This document shows positions 40,679 through 50,717 of a DNA stretch of 64,000 nucleotides, one piece after another. Position numbers and translations under genes: made by a program. The DNA is from Anaerolineales bacterium UBA2395 (GTDB lineage: Bacteria > Chloroflexota > Anaerolineae > Anaerolineales > Villigracilaceae). The stretch covers positions 1-64,000 of the forward strand of contig DDSH01000007.1 of NCBI GenBank assembly GCA_002343775.1. Direction: 5' to 3'. The notes under the pieces were generated by a model. It saw only the letters and a program-made list of their open reading frames with translations. It had not been told where the DNA came from and made no database searches. Numbering within the stretch: the first letter of the stretch is position 1; each line of letters opens with the position of its first letter.

Positions 40679-41371
40679 TCACTCCAATCCAATGATTGCA
40701 ATCATCTTCTCGATCTCAAACTCGACAAACGCCCCCACACCTTCCTGCAAAAAACCTGCCAGATAGTTATATAGATACAACGAAGTCATCCCGTGGATCA
40801 TCGACCAGACGGACAACGCCAACTGCGTGACCGTGCCCGTGTAGGGCATTCCAAACTTGCGCAACGCCTCATACTGGACCTTGAGGCTGGTCGGCAGTTT
40901 CAAACCAACCACTTCGCCTTTGATTTTTCCCGCCACAAATGCTTCACCGATCACGCCCTGCAACACAAGAAAACTCCGCTGCGCCACCGGACCCAACTCC
41001 TCGGCAAATAGATAACCTTGAATCGGCGTACCAAACAACAGCATATAACGCTGCGGATTTTCCATCGCCCACTGAAAGTACGCCCGGCACATCCCACGAA
41101 ATCGCCCAGTGTGGTCAGTGACGGGATAAGCATCCCTTCCCGTTTCGAGTCGATTCGTGAAAGACGAAAAAGCATCCATCACCAACGCTGTCACCAGTGC
41201 ATCGCGGTCTTTGTAATAACGGTACAGCCCCGGCGCGGTCATCCCCATTTCTCGAGCAATCGCCCGCAAGGATAATGAAGCCGCACCCTGCTCACCGATC
41301 TGTTTCCAGGCGGTAATTTTTATCTCTTCGATCGTTTCAAGCCGTAATCGTTCTCTGCGGGTCTGAGCCAT
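40679..41371 (-). CDS. TetR-family transcriptional regulator
   Basis: A 230-residue regulator. The N-terminal helix-turn-helix is in ETIEEIKITAWKQIGEQG and LSLRAIAREMGMTAPGLYRYYKDRDAL. The C-terminal ligand domain (about 65-230) is of the TetR_C_13/WHG type (YFQWAMENPQRYMLLFGTP). The start at 41371 follows GAGGTGAGT; the longer frame lacks support. It is the first gene of an operon with the NapH-like and deazaflavin-family proteins, and GTTTAC repeats lie directly upstream, so autoregulation is likely. Confidence 0.92.
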   Translation of the reverse strand: MAQTRRERLRLETIEEIKITAWKQIGEQGAASLSLRAIAREMGMTAPGLYRYYKDRDALVTALVMDAFSSFTNRLETGRDAYPVTDHTGRFRGMCRAYFQWAMENPQRYMLLFGTPIQGYLFAEELGPVAQRSFLVLQGVIGEAFVAGKIKGEVVGLKLPTSLKVQYEALRKFGMPYTGTVTQLALSVWSMIHGMTSLYLYNYLAGFLQEGVGAFVEFEIEKMIAIIGLE

Positions 41372-41384
41372 ACTCACCTCGAAT

Positions 41385-41410
41385 AGTTTACACTGTTTAC
41401 AGTTTATATC
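41385..41410 (-). promoter_or_regulatory. Candidate TetR operator
   Basis: Three GTTTA(C) copies at 9- to 10-nt spacing (plus strand AGTTTAC, TGTTTAC, AGTTTAT), with the palindrome ACTGT-TT-ACAGT at 41392-41403, 14-40 nt upstream of the tetR-type start codon. Confidence 0.5.
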
Positions 41411-41511
41411 ATATATAACTTTAATGGTAGTCATTTCATCACCCCTACCGCATGACATCTTTCCTAACTCAATCCGGCTATAATTGCGAAAAAACTGAGA
41501 TTGGAGTTTCC

Positions 41512-42138
41512 ATGTCCAACGTCTACGAATCCAAACACCCGCTCGTCGCCCATAAACTTTCCCGTCTTCGAGATGTAAAGACCGAACCCAAGAAATTCCG
41601 CGAATTGGTGCGCGAGATCGCCGCGCTGCTCGCCTACGAAGCCACCGCCGACCTGGCGACCACGCCGCGCGAGTTGGAAACTCCGCTCGCAAAGATGACC
41701 GGTCAGGAGTTACAGGAAAAGATTGGTCTGGTGCCGATCTTGCGCGCCGGACTTGGTATGGTGGAAGGCGTATGGAGCCTGATGCCCAGCGCCGAAGTCT
41801 GGCATATCGGCTTGTATCGTGACGAACACACGCTCAAACCCGTGGAATACTACAACAAACTGCCCACCGAGCCGCGCGTTTCGGTCTGCCTCATCCTCGA
41901 CCCGATGCTCGCCACCGGCGGCTCCGCCACTGCCACTGCCGAGGTTTTGAAAAAATGGGGCGTGAAAAAGATCAAATTCGTCGGGCTGATCGCCGCGCCC
42001 GAAGGCATCAAAGCCATGCAAGACCAGCACCCCGATATCCCCATCCACATCGCCGCTATCGACGAGCGACTCAACGAACGCGCCTACATCCTGCCAGGTT
42101 TGGGAGACGCTGGAGACCGGCAATTCGGAACAGGATAG
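41512..42138 (+). CDS. upp: Uracil phosphoribosyltransferase
   Basis: A 208-residue UPRT that makes UMP from uracil and PRPP. HPLVAHKLSRLRDVKTEPKKFREL is the family N-terminus. The PRPP-binding motif is LILDPMLATGGSATATAEVL, and IVGLIAAPEGI / IDERLNERAYILPGLGDAGDRQFG at the C-terminus binds uracil. The start at 41512 gives the standard length. A TATAAT box lies at 41479-41484. Confidence 0.97.
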   Translation: MSNVYESKHPLVAHKLSRLRDVKTEPKKFRELVREIAALLAYEATADLATTPRELETPLAKMTGQELQEKIGLVPILRAGLGMVEGVWSLMPSAEVWHIGLYRDEHTLKPVEYYNKLPTEPRVSVCLILDPMLATGGSATATAEVLKKWGVKKIKFVGLIAAPEGIKAMQDQHPDIPIHIAAIDERLNERAYILPGLGDAGDRQFGTG

Positions 42139-42161
42139 GCAGTAAACAGCAAGGAGTTGGG

Positions 42162-42494
42162 ATGGCATACAACTTAAAACTCGCAGAACGCATCCGTGCG
42201 GTAGTTAAGGGATGGCCCATCATCGAGAAGAAAATGTTTGGCGGCGTGGGCTACATGCTTCACGGCAACATGGCATGCGGAATCCTCGGCGACGACCTGA
42301 TCGTGCGCGTCCATCTTGAAGATTACGAAAAACTGCTCAAACGCACACACGTCAAGATCTTCACCATGAAAAATGGTCCCAGACCGATGAAGGGCTGGTT
42401 GATGGTTGAGCCTGAGGGGTATAAGACCGGAAAACAACTCAGCAGTTGGGTAAAAATGGGTATGGATTTTGCCTCTGCCTTGCCGCCAAAATGA
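42162..42494 (+). CDS. TfoX N-terminal-domain protein
   Basis: A 110-residue protein. AERIRAVVKGWPIIEKKMFGGVGYMLHGNMACGIL matches the TfoX/Sxy N-terminal domain. These short stand-alone forms are widespread and are not proven competence regulators. AAGGAG precedes the ATG at 42162, 23 nt after upp. The TGA overlaps the start of the alcohol dehydrogenase (ATGA). Confidence 0.85.
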   Translation: MAYNLKLAERIRAVVKGWPIIEKKMFGGVGYMLHGNMACGILGDDLIVRVHLEDYEKLLKRTHVKIFTMKNGPRPMKGWLMVEPEGYKTGKQLSSWVKMGMDFASALPPK

Positions 42495-43492
42495 AGGCAA
42501 TGTTGCTTGAGTCACTTGGGGAGGTACAAGCGCTTCACCCTCCCCTGAAGTTGACTCAACGCCCCAAGCCGACTCTCGCTGCGGGTGAGGTACTCATCAA
42601 GGTTTCCCGCTGCGGGGTCTGTCATACCGAATTGGACGAAATCGAAGGACGCACTCCCCCGCCGCTCCTGCCAGTGATCCTGGGACATCAGGTGGTGGGA
42701 AGCGTAGAATCCACAGGGCAACGGGTCGGCGTGGCGTGGATCGCCTCTGCGTGCGGGGAATGTGACTTTTGCAAAAGCGGACGGGAGAATTTATGTCCGC
42801 AATTCCAAGCCACGGGACGCGACATAGACGGCGGATATGCGGAGTACATGAAGATCCGCGCGGACTTCGTCCATCCGATCCCCGATTCGCTTTCGGATTC
42901 AGAGGCGGCGCCATTGTTGTGCGCAGGGGCAATTGGGTACAGGTCGCTTCGATTGAGCAATCTGCAAAACGGACAGTCGCTTGGACTGATGGGATTCGGC
43001 GGATCGAATCATCTCGTGTTGAAACTGGCAAAGCATAAATTCCCCAATTCTCAAATTTTCGTTTTCAGCCGAAATCCAGCCGAGCGAGAATTCGCCCTTT
43101 CTTTGGGCGCGGCATGGGCAGGCGGAATAGAGGAGAGTCCGCCGTCGGCGTTGGATTCGGTCGTAGATACCACCCCGGTTTGGCGTCCGGAGGTTGAGGC
43201 GTTGAACATCCTCAAACCGGGCGGGCGACTGGTCATCAATGCCATCCGTAAAGAAGAAAAGGATAAGGACGTCCTCCTTCAATTGAATTACCCCGCGCAT
43301 TTGTGGATGGAAAAAGAAATCAAAAGCGTGGCAAACGTCACACGGGCAGACGTGCGCGAATTTTTAGCGATTGCGGATGAAGCGGAGATCAAACCAGAGT
43401 TTCAGGAATATGAATTAAAGGATGCCAACCGCGCCTTGCTCGAAATGAAACAGGGTAAAATTCGCGGTGCCAAAGTGCTGCGCATCGAATAA
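42491..43492 (+). CDS. Zinc-dependent alcohol dehydrogenase (MDR family)
   Basis: A 333-residue medium-chain dehydrogenase. Catalytic zinc ligands are Cys in SRCGVCHTELDEIEG and the His in ILGHQVVG. The structural zinc site is CGECDFCKSGRENLC. The coenzyme fold has LMGFGGSNHLVLKLA in place of the usual GxGxxG, so the nucleotide loop is a variant. It is coupled to the TfoX-like gene by ATGA. The substrate is unknown. Confidence 0.9.
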   Translation: MKAMLLESLGEVQALHPPLKLTQRPKPTLAAGEVLIKVSRCGVCHTELDEIEGRTPPPLLPVILGHQVVGSVESTGQRVGVAWIASACGECDFCKSGRENLCPQFQATGRDIDGGYAEYMKIRADFVHPIPDSLSDSEAAPLLCAGAIGYRSLRLSNLQNGQSLGLMGFGGSNHLVLKLAKHKFPNSQIFVFSRNPAEREFALSLGAAWAGGIEESPPSALDSVVDTTPVWRPEVEALNILKPGGRLVINAIRKEEKDKDVLLQLNYPAHLWMEKEIKSVANVTRADVREFLAIADEAEIKPEFQEYELKDANRALLEMKQGKIRGAKVLRIE

Positions 43493-43574
43493 AAATTTTA
43501 GAAACAATTTTCACGGTATACATTAATCAGAGCGTTCGAGCATCACTGCAACTTCATCACCCTCTGGAGGACTC

Positions 43575-43832
43575 ATGGCTGAAGCCAAAATTACCGTGTA
43601 CGGCGCCGACTGGTGCCCGGACTGCCGCCGTTCGAAGAAGTTCTTGCTGGACAATGCGATCCCATTTACATGGTTGGACACCGATGCGGATAAGGACGCG
43701 GAGGAATTTGTCAAGCAAAAGAATAATGGAAAGCGCATCATCCCGACCATTATGTTTGAGGACGGTTCGTTCCTGGTCGAACCCAGCAACGCTGCGCTTG
43801 CCGAAAAGCTTGGTCTGCAAATTCAGGCGTGA
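43575..43832 (+). CDS. Glutaredoxin/mycoredoxin-like protein
   Basis: An 85-residue thioredoxin-fold protein with active site YGADWCPDCRRSKKFL (CPDC, as in mycoredoxins and NrdH-like proteins). GKRIIPTIMFEDGSFLVEPS holds the cis-Pro (TIMF context). A GGAGGA RBS precedes the ATG. It reduces disulfides or mixed disulfides with a low-molecular-weight thiol. It has its own terminator. Confidence 0.92.
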   Translation: MAEAKITVYGADWCPDCRRSKKFLLDNAIPFTWLDTDADKDAEEFVKQKNNGKRIIPTIMFEDGSFLVEPSNAALAEKLGLQIQA

Positions 43833-43844
43833 TGTTTTTCAATT

Positions 43845-43873
43845 CACCCGTAGTTTTCCACTACGGGTGTTTG
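43845..43873 (+). terminator. Terminator of the glutaredoxin-like gene
   Basis: CACCCGTAGT (43845-43854) and ACTACGGGTG (43860-43869) with loop TTTCC, followed by TTTGTTTG. Confidence 0.85.
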
Positions 43874-43975
43874 TTTGAAATGAGACCAGTCCAGGCGCTG
43901 GTTTTCTGGAATTCAAAATAAGAGGGTGTACAATTCGAACGCAATGGTTTGACCATTTCACAAAGAGGAGTGGGC

Positions 43976-45556
43976 ATGGCGGCGGAGAAGTATATTCTTG
44001 CGATCGACCTGGGGACATCTGGGCCAAAGGTAGCCTTGTTTTCGTTGCAGGGGGAAATGATCGGCAGTGACTTTCAAGAGAATCGCGTGTTGCTGTTGCC
44101 GAATGGCGGCGCGGAGCAATCTCCAGCCGAATGGTGGGGTGCGATCAACACGGTGATCAAACGTCTGCTTGGAAAAAGGCTTGTTCCAAACGAAGATATT
44201 CATGCCATTGCCATTACCGGTCAATGGTCTGGGACAGTGGCTGTGGACCGGGCTGGAAACGCACTGGGAAATGCGGTCATTTGGATGGACTCGCGCGGCG
44301 AGCCGTATATCAAAAAAATCGGCGAGGGGCTGATAAAAATCGCAGATTATGGAATCAGCAAACTTTTCAGGTGGGTCAATCTCACTGGCGGACTGCCCGG
44401 CAGTTCGGGCAAAGACCCCATCGCACATATTTTGTACCTCAAGCATGTCCACCCTGAAATATACAACCAGACCTATAAGTTCCTTGAACCGATTGATTAT
44501 ATCGGTCTATTGTTGACCGGGAGGTTCGCCGCTTCGGTCAACTCGATTATCCTGCATTGGGTGACGGACAACCGCAACATCTTGAACATCAAATACGATG
44601 AAGGTCTGATCCGTCTCTCCGGTATCGACCGCGAAAAACTGCCCGACCTGTACCCTCCCAACGCCTCGCTGGGTGCGCTGCTGCCGAACATCCGCAAAGA
44701 GTGGGGCTTGCCCGATGATGTGCAGGTCATCATGGGGTCGCCGGACGTCCACTCGGCGGCGGTCGGTTCGGGCGCGGTGGCAGATTTCGAAACGCATCTT
44801 TACATCGGCACATCTGGATGGACGACTTGTCATGTACCGTTCAAGAAAACGGATGTATTCCACAACCTTGCCTCACTCCCATCTTCGATCCCCGGCAGGT
44901 ATTTGCTAACGAACGAACAGGATTGCGCCGGTGTAAACCTGCAATACCTGCGCGACAATATATTTTTCCACAAAGATGAGTTAACGTCGGAGAAACCCGG
45001 CAATGCCTACAAACTCTTCGATCAGATCGCAGAACGCACTCCGGCGGGCAGTGAAGGCTTGATCTACACCCCGTGGCTGTATGGCGAGCGAACGCCCGTC
45101 GAAGACCGCTTTGTGCGTGGCGGCTTCTTCAATATGTCATTACATACCAACCGCAACCACATGGTAAGGGCGACCTTGGAAGGCGTGGCGTTCAATGCCC
45201 GCTGGTTGTTGAAATATGTCGAGCAATTCAATGGCAAACCCACCGAAGCCATAAACATGGTCGGCGGGGGCGCAAAGTCGGATATCTGGTGTCAAATCCA
45301 TGCCGATGTGTTGAATCGCCCCATTCGACAGATGAAAGACCCGATCGAGGTCAATGTGCGCGGCGCGGCAATGCTGGCGGCGGCTTCGCTGGGATACATC
45401 CGCTATGACGATATCGCATCACGCGCGCCAGTGGCGAAGACCTACACCCCGAACCCCGATCACCGAAAAATTTACGATGAATTGTTCCGCGAGTTTCTGG
45501 GCATTTATGAGAATAATAAGAAGATGTATGCGCGGTTGAATAAGGCTGAAGTTTAG
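43976..45556 (+). CDS. FGGY-family carbohydrate kinase (xylulokinase-like)
   Basis: A 526-residue sugar kinase. The phosphate-1 motif is ILAIDLGTSGPKVALF, followed by the substrate-domain block IAITGQWSGTVAVDRAGNAL and IWMDSRGE, and the adenosine motif NMVGGGAKSDIWCQIHADVL. AGAGGAG precedes the ATG. Xylulose is the likeliest substrate class by general similarity, but no isomerase, epimerase or sugar transporter is nearby. Instead a PLP lyase and an amidase follow on the same strand. Confidence 0.88.
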   Translation: MAAEKYILAIDLGTSGPKVALFSLQGEMIGSDFQENRVLLLPNGGAEQSPAEWWGAINTVIKRLLGKRLVPNEDIHAIAITGQWSGTVAVDRAGNALGNAVIWMDSRGEPYIKKIGEGLIKIADYGISKLFRWVNLTGGLPGSSGKDPIAHILYLKHVHPEIYNQTYKFLEPIDYIGLLLTGRFAASVNSIILHWVTDNRNILNIKYDEGLIRLSGIDREKLPDLYPPNASLGALLPNIRKEWGLPDDVQVIMGSPDVHSAAVGSGAVADFETHLYIGTSGWTTCHVPFKKTDVFHNLASLPSSIPGRYLLTNEQDCAGVNLQYLRDNIFFHKDELTSEKPGNAYKLFDQIAERTPAGSEGLIYTPWLYGERTPVEDRFVRGGFFNMSLHTNRNHMVRATLEGVAFNARWLLKYVEQFNGKPTEAINMVGGGAKSDIWCQIHADVLNRPIRQMKDPIEVNVRGAAMLAAASLGYIRYDDIASRAPVAKTYTPNPDHRKIYDELFREFLGIYENNKKMYARLNKAEV

Positions 45557-45589
45557 GGAAATATTTGATAAGACTGGCTTTGTAAACAC

Positions 45590-45660
45590 AAAGACACCAA
45601 GACCCAAAGGCTCGAAGATGAAATCTTTGAGGGCTTTGTGCCTATGAGAATTTTTGGTTA
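45590..45660. repeat. Heptad-type repeat between the kinase and lyase genes
   Basis: ACACAAA, GACACCA, AGACCCA, AAGGCTC-type 7-mers (from about 45594) face CTTTGAGGGCTTTGTG (from about 45625), an imperfect inverse. It lies 40 nt after the kinase stop. Confidence 0.5.
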
Positions 45661-45720
45661 GTTTTCAGACGTTCCATAAAAAATCCGTTATTAAAGAACA
45701 AACGCCAAACAAGGATACGC

Positions 45721-47223
<1,503 letters not shown>

Positions 47224-47226
47224 GAA

Positions 47227-47284
47227 AACCACGAAGCCACAAAGACTCAAAGCCGCCAAGTTTTTTGTCATTGAGTCTTTGTGG
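47227..47284. repeat. Heptad-type inverted repeat after the lyase gene
   Basis: CCACAAAGACTCAA (47237-47250) and TTGAGTCTTTGTGG (47271-47284) form a perfect 14-bp stem. The left side reads as 7-mers ACCACGA, AGCCACA, AAGACTC, AAAGCCG. It starts 4 nt after the stop codon, and a TTTTTTG run is in the loop. Confidence 0.8.
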
Positions 47285-47315
47285 TGAAAAACTTAAGAGA
47301 GTGTCTGAAAACTTA

Positions 47316-47419
47316 AATATTCACCACAGATAAACACGGATGAACGCTGATTTTGGGATGGATTTTCGACAAAAAGAACATTTCATCCTTTTTATCTGTG
47401 TTCCTCTGTGGTTAAAATA
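47316..47419. repeat. Second heptad-type inverted repeat upstream of the amidase
   Basis: ACCACAG, ATAAACA, CGGATGA, ACGCTGA (about 47321-47350) and an opposing array ending in TTTATCTGTGTTCCTCTGTGG (about 47390-47412). The inverse of the latter shares CCACAGA and ACACAGAT/ACACGGAT words with the former. Confidence 0.65.
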
Positions 47420-47458
47420 CTTTTCAGACATTTTCTAGGAAAAGAAACGAGGCATAAC

Positions 47459-49138
47459 ATGGACAACCAATACGATTTGAAATCCGTCAAACTCCCTTAT
47501 CTTTCAGGCGGGTTGTTAAAACTATTTGCATCCCTGATCGAAGGTCCCTTGAAGGGATTGCTCACACCAAGTCTCTTTGAAAGTGCAGGGCTCAACTGGC
47601 TGCGCACGCAACACTTTGACGAAAATCCAACGTTCCATCCCGTCCATCACACTGGAGAGTTGCAGACCGAAGCGGCATCTGTCTCTGAAAAAGAATTCCC
47701 GCAGAAGGCATCTGCGCTAAGGGGGTTTCAATTCGCAGGCATCCACGACTACGCCCAATCCTACCGCAACGGCACAACCACACCCGAAGAGGTCGCGCAA
47801 AAAGTATTGGACGCCATCGCCGCCAGCGACAAACACGACCCCGCATTACGAGCCTTCATCGCCGTGAACCGCGAAGACGTGCTGAAGCAGGCAAGAGAAT
47901 CCACAGCACGCTTCAAAGCCGGGAAACCCTTGAGCGTTTTCGATGGCGTGCCGATTGCGGTAAAAGATGAAATGGATATGACACCGTATCCCACCACCGT
48001 GGGAACATCCTTCCTTGGCAAATCACCGGCGACGGAAGATGCCACCGTAGTGGCAAGGCTGCGCAGCGCGGGCGCATTGCTGGTCGGCAAGACCAACATG
48101 CACGAGATCGGCATCAACGTGACCGGACTCAACCCGCATCACGGCACGACGCGCAACCCATACAACACAGCACACTTCACCGGCGCAAGTTCCAGCGGCT
48201 CGGCAACTGCCGTGGCAGCGGGACTCGTCCCTGCCGCCATCGGCGCAGATGGCGGCGGCTCGATCCGCATCCCTTCTTCATTTTGCGGATTGGTTGGCTT
48301 GAAAGCCACCTTTGGGCGTGTCAGTGAATTTGGTGCGTTCCCACTGGATTGGAGCGTTGCTCACATTGGACCCATTGCCGCCTCAGCCACCGATGCAGCG
48401 CTCACCTACGCCCTCATTGCCGGACCCGACCCGAAAGATGAGATATCACTTCACCAACCGTTGCCTTCCCTTGCCAGTTGGGATGACCTGAATCTCAAAG
48501 GCTTGAAGATCGGCGTGTATTGGCAGTGGTTCCGCCATGCAGATGCAGACACTGTCGCTGCCTGCGAAGCCATGCTGAAAGAATACGAAAATATGGGCTG
48601 TGAGATCGTGGAGATCGTCATCCCAAACCTCGAAGCGAACCGCGTGGCTCATAGCATCACCATCCTCAGCGAGATGGCGCAGGGCATGGACGCCACCTAT
48701 GCCGAGCATCATCAAGAACACGCCTTGGATGTACGCATCAACCTTGCATTGGCGCGTCAATTCTCCTCTACAGATTACATCGCGGCACAACGCATCCGCA
48801 CGCGTATCATCAACCACTTCAATGCCGCCTTCCAAAAAGCGGATGTGATCCTCACCCCTACCACGGGCGTCTCTGCGCCGGAGATCAAGAAAGGCGCGCT
48901 ACCCGATGGCGAGTCAGATCTGAGCACCACCGTTGAGATCATGCGCTTCGTCACCGCCGGGAATTTGACTGGGTTTCCAGCCATCTCATTCCCTGTTGGC
49001 TATGCGCACAAAAACCTACCTATTGGTTTGCAGGTCATCGGCAAGGCGTGGGATGAGAAAACTCTTCTGCGCATGGCTCTTGCGGCTGAACAGGTCATCG
49101 AACGCAAAGCGCCGCAGGTACATTACAAGATTCTATAA
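47459..49138 (+). CDS. Amidase-signature enzyme (fatty-acid-amide-hydrolase-like)
   Basis: A 559-residue amidase-signature hydrolase with a Ser-cisSer-Lys triad: Lys in DGVPIAVKDEMDM, cis-Ser in GASSSGSATAVAAGLVPAAIG and nucleophile in GADGGGSIRIPSSFCGLVGLK. An about 110-residue N-terminal extension (YLSGGLLKLFASLIEG, hydrophobic) precedes the catalytic core, as in membrane-associated FAAH-like enzymes. The start at 47459 avoids translating the repeat upstream. It acts on an amide, perhaps N-acyl lipids, given the sphingosine-phosphate-lyase-like neighbour; that link is inference. Confidence 0.88.
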   Translation: MDNQYDLKSVKLPYLSGGLLKLFASLIEGPLKGLLTPSLFESAGLNWLRTQHFDENPTFHPVHHTGELQTEAASVSEKEFPQKASALRGFQFAGIHDYAQSYRNGTTTPEEVAQKVLDAIAASDKHDPALRAFIAVNREDVLKQARESTARFKAGKPLSVFDGVPIAVKDEMDMTPYPTTVGTSFLGKSPATEDATVVARLRSAGALLVGKTNMHEIGINVTGLNPHHGTTRNPYNTAHFTGASSSGSATAVAAGLVPAAIGADGGGSIRIPSSFCGLVGLKATFGRVSEFGAFPLDWSVAHIGPIAASATDAALTYALIAGPDPKDEISLHQPLPSLASWDDLNLKGLKIGVYWQWFRHADADTVAACEAMLKEYENMGCEIVEIVIPNLEANRVAHSITILSEMAQGMDATYAEHHQEHALDVRINLALARQFSSTDYIAAQRIRTRIINHFNAAFQKADVILTPTTGVSAPEIKKGALPDGESDLSTTVEIMRFVTAGNLTGFPAISFPVGYAHKNLPIGLQVIGKAWDEKTLLRMALAAEQVIERKAPQVHYKIL

Positions 49139-49293
49139 AACAATACTTTCGGCATAGGTGAGATTTTCAGTCCCCACGAGGATAAAATTCCAACCTTACT
49201 ATAACTCTGGCGCACCCCAAACAAAACCTTTACCAGTAGAACAAATAGGCTAAAATAAGTCTAATTTACCCGAAACCAAAAGGAGAGATTGCA

Positions 49294-49722
49294 ATGCCCA
49301 AAAAACCCGAACCTAAAACCCAAAAGACCAACGCCAGTGTAGAGGCATTTCTTAACGCCATCCCCAATGAGCAAACTCGCGCCGACTGTTTCGAGATCGC
49401 AAAAATGATGAAGCAATCTACCAAAGCCGAACCCGCCATGTGGGGCACCAGTATTGTAGGCTTTGGCGAGTATATGATGACCTACGCCAACGGCAGTCAG
49501 CTTCCCTGGCCCATAGTGGGTTTCTCACCACGCAAACAAAACCTCACTTTGTATATCATGGCAGGCTTCGACCGTTACGATGAACTGCTCAAGAAACTGG
49601 GAAAGTTTTCCACTGGAAAATCGTGCCTGTACATCAAAAAACTGGCTGATGTGGACAAGAAAGTGCTTAAGGAACTCGTCAACGAATCGGTCACAGTCAT
49701 GAAGCAATCAAATAAAAAGTGA
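49294..49722 (+). CDS. DUF1801 (YdhG-like) protein
   Basis: A 142-residue protein with a Lys/Pro-rich start. SVEAFLNAIPNEQTRADCFEIAKMMKQ and WGTSIVGFGEYMMTY match DUF1801. The C-terminus has LLKKLGKFSTGKSCLYIKKLADVD, the typical (K)xGKxCLYI block. The family function is unknown, and some members bind iron or frataxin-like folds. AAGGAGAGATTGCA precedes the ATG. Confidence 0.85.
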   Translation: MPKKPEPKTQKTNASVEAFLNAIPNEQTRADCFEIAKMMKQSTKAEPAMWGTSIVGFGEYMMTYANGSQLPWPIVGFSPRKQNLTLYIMAGFDRYDELLKKLGKFSTGKSCLYIKKLADVDKKVLKELVNESVTVMKQSNKK

Positions 49723-49733
49723 ACCTATAACAA

Positions 49734-50582
49734 ATGAACTCTTCCGACCTGTGGAACTTCTTTGTTATCGCCGCTCTTGGGTTCTCCTTTTGCATCGTCC
49801 CCCTACTGGTGATCGGAACTGCACTATTCACTCTAAATTCAAATACTACTTTGCGAAAGACCCACCAACAACTCGCACAGGCTCTCGGCTATCGAGCCTT
49901 GAACCAGGCGAAGAACATCCCAAGTACATGGTATGGCGGGATGTATCAGGGGCGGCGCGTTGCTTTTACTACCTTCGCATCCACCTATCGCACCTACGGC
50001 GGAGACGGCGGCTCGCGGATCGGCGTGACCGTGAAGGTGCGAATCGTCATGGAAGTAAACCCTAGTGAAACGAACGGCTTGAACGTCCAGTGCAAGGACA
50101 GCACCAGAATCCCGCAAACATTCGAGGCAGCCTTCCAAGCCGGCAGCGACACTCCCATCAGCCCCGCAACCCGGGACGCCATGCTGGCGTTCGCCTACCT
50201 CGGCTACCCGACCGGATTCAAGAAAGACATGAGCCTGCGTTTCTCGCGAGGCGTGCGAAACCTGATCCTGGTCGAACAAAGCAGAATTACCGACAGTACT
50301 TTGCGCGAAGAAATTCTCCCGGACGCAAAAGCATTCCTCATCCATGAGCACCCTGCGGCAGGTCTATCCACAGATAGATTCAAGGCTCTTCTCACAGAAT
50401 TGGATGCCGTGGCGCAAGCCATCGGCACAGACCAAGTCCCCGCCTTGTTGGCAGGAAAAACCATCCCTCCCAGGGAAGGAAGCGGAAGGTACGTTCCGTG
50501 GATCTTTTTTGGGATCCTTTTCGGGGTTCTCCCCATCTTTCTATGTCTATGTGTTGTTCTATACACAATGCTTGCTTCCTGA
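49734..50582 (+). CDS. Membrane protein of unknown function
   Basis: A 282-residue protein with one TM at about 10-33 and a second at about 255-278, and an alpha/beta soluble part in between (YQGRRVAFTTFASTYRTYGGDGG; RFSRGVRNLILVEQSRITD). It lies 11 nt downstream of the DUF1801 gene, so is probably cotranscribed, but the RBS (GAACC) is poor. No known domain is recognised. Confidence 0.65.
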   Translation: MNSSDLWNFFVIAALGFSFCIVPLLVIGTALFTLNSNTTLRKTHQQLAQALGYRALNQAKNIPSTWYGGMYQGRRVAFTTFASTYRTYGGDGGSRIGVTVKVRIVMEVNPSETNGLNVQCKDSTRIPQTFEAAFQAGSDTPISPATRDAMLAFAYLGYPTGFKKDMSLRFSRGVRNLILVEQSRITDSTLREEILPDAKAFLIHEHPAAGLSTDRFKALLTELDAVAQAIGTDQVPALLAGKTIPPREGSGRYVPWIFFGILFGVLPIFLCLCVVLYTMLAS

Positions 50583-50717
50583 CAATTGTTAAATTAGAAT
50601 CATCAAAGAAACAATGCTCCTTCGCCCCGCACCTTCAATGCACTGAAGGTTCCAGAAATGCGCAACCTCCCTCTTGATCAATCGTATAACTTCATATCTT
50701 CTCATTCAGGAGTTCCC

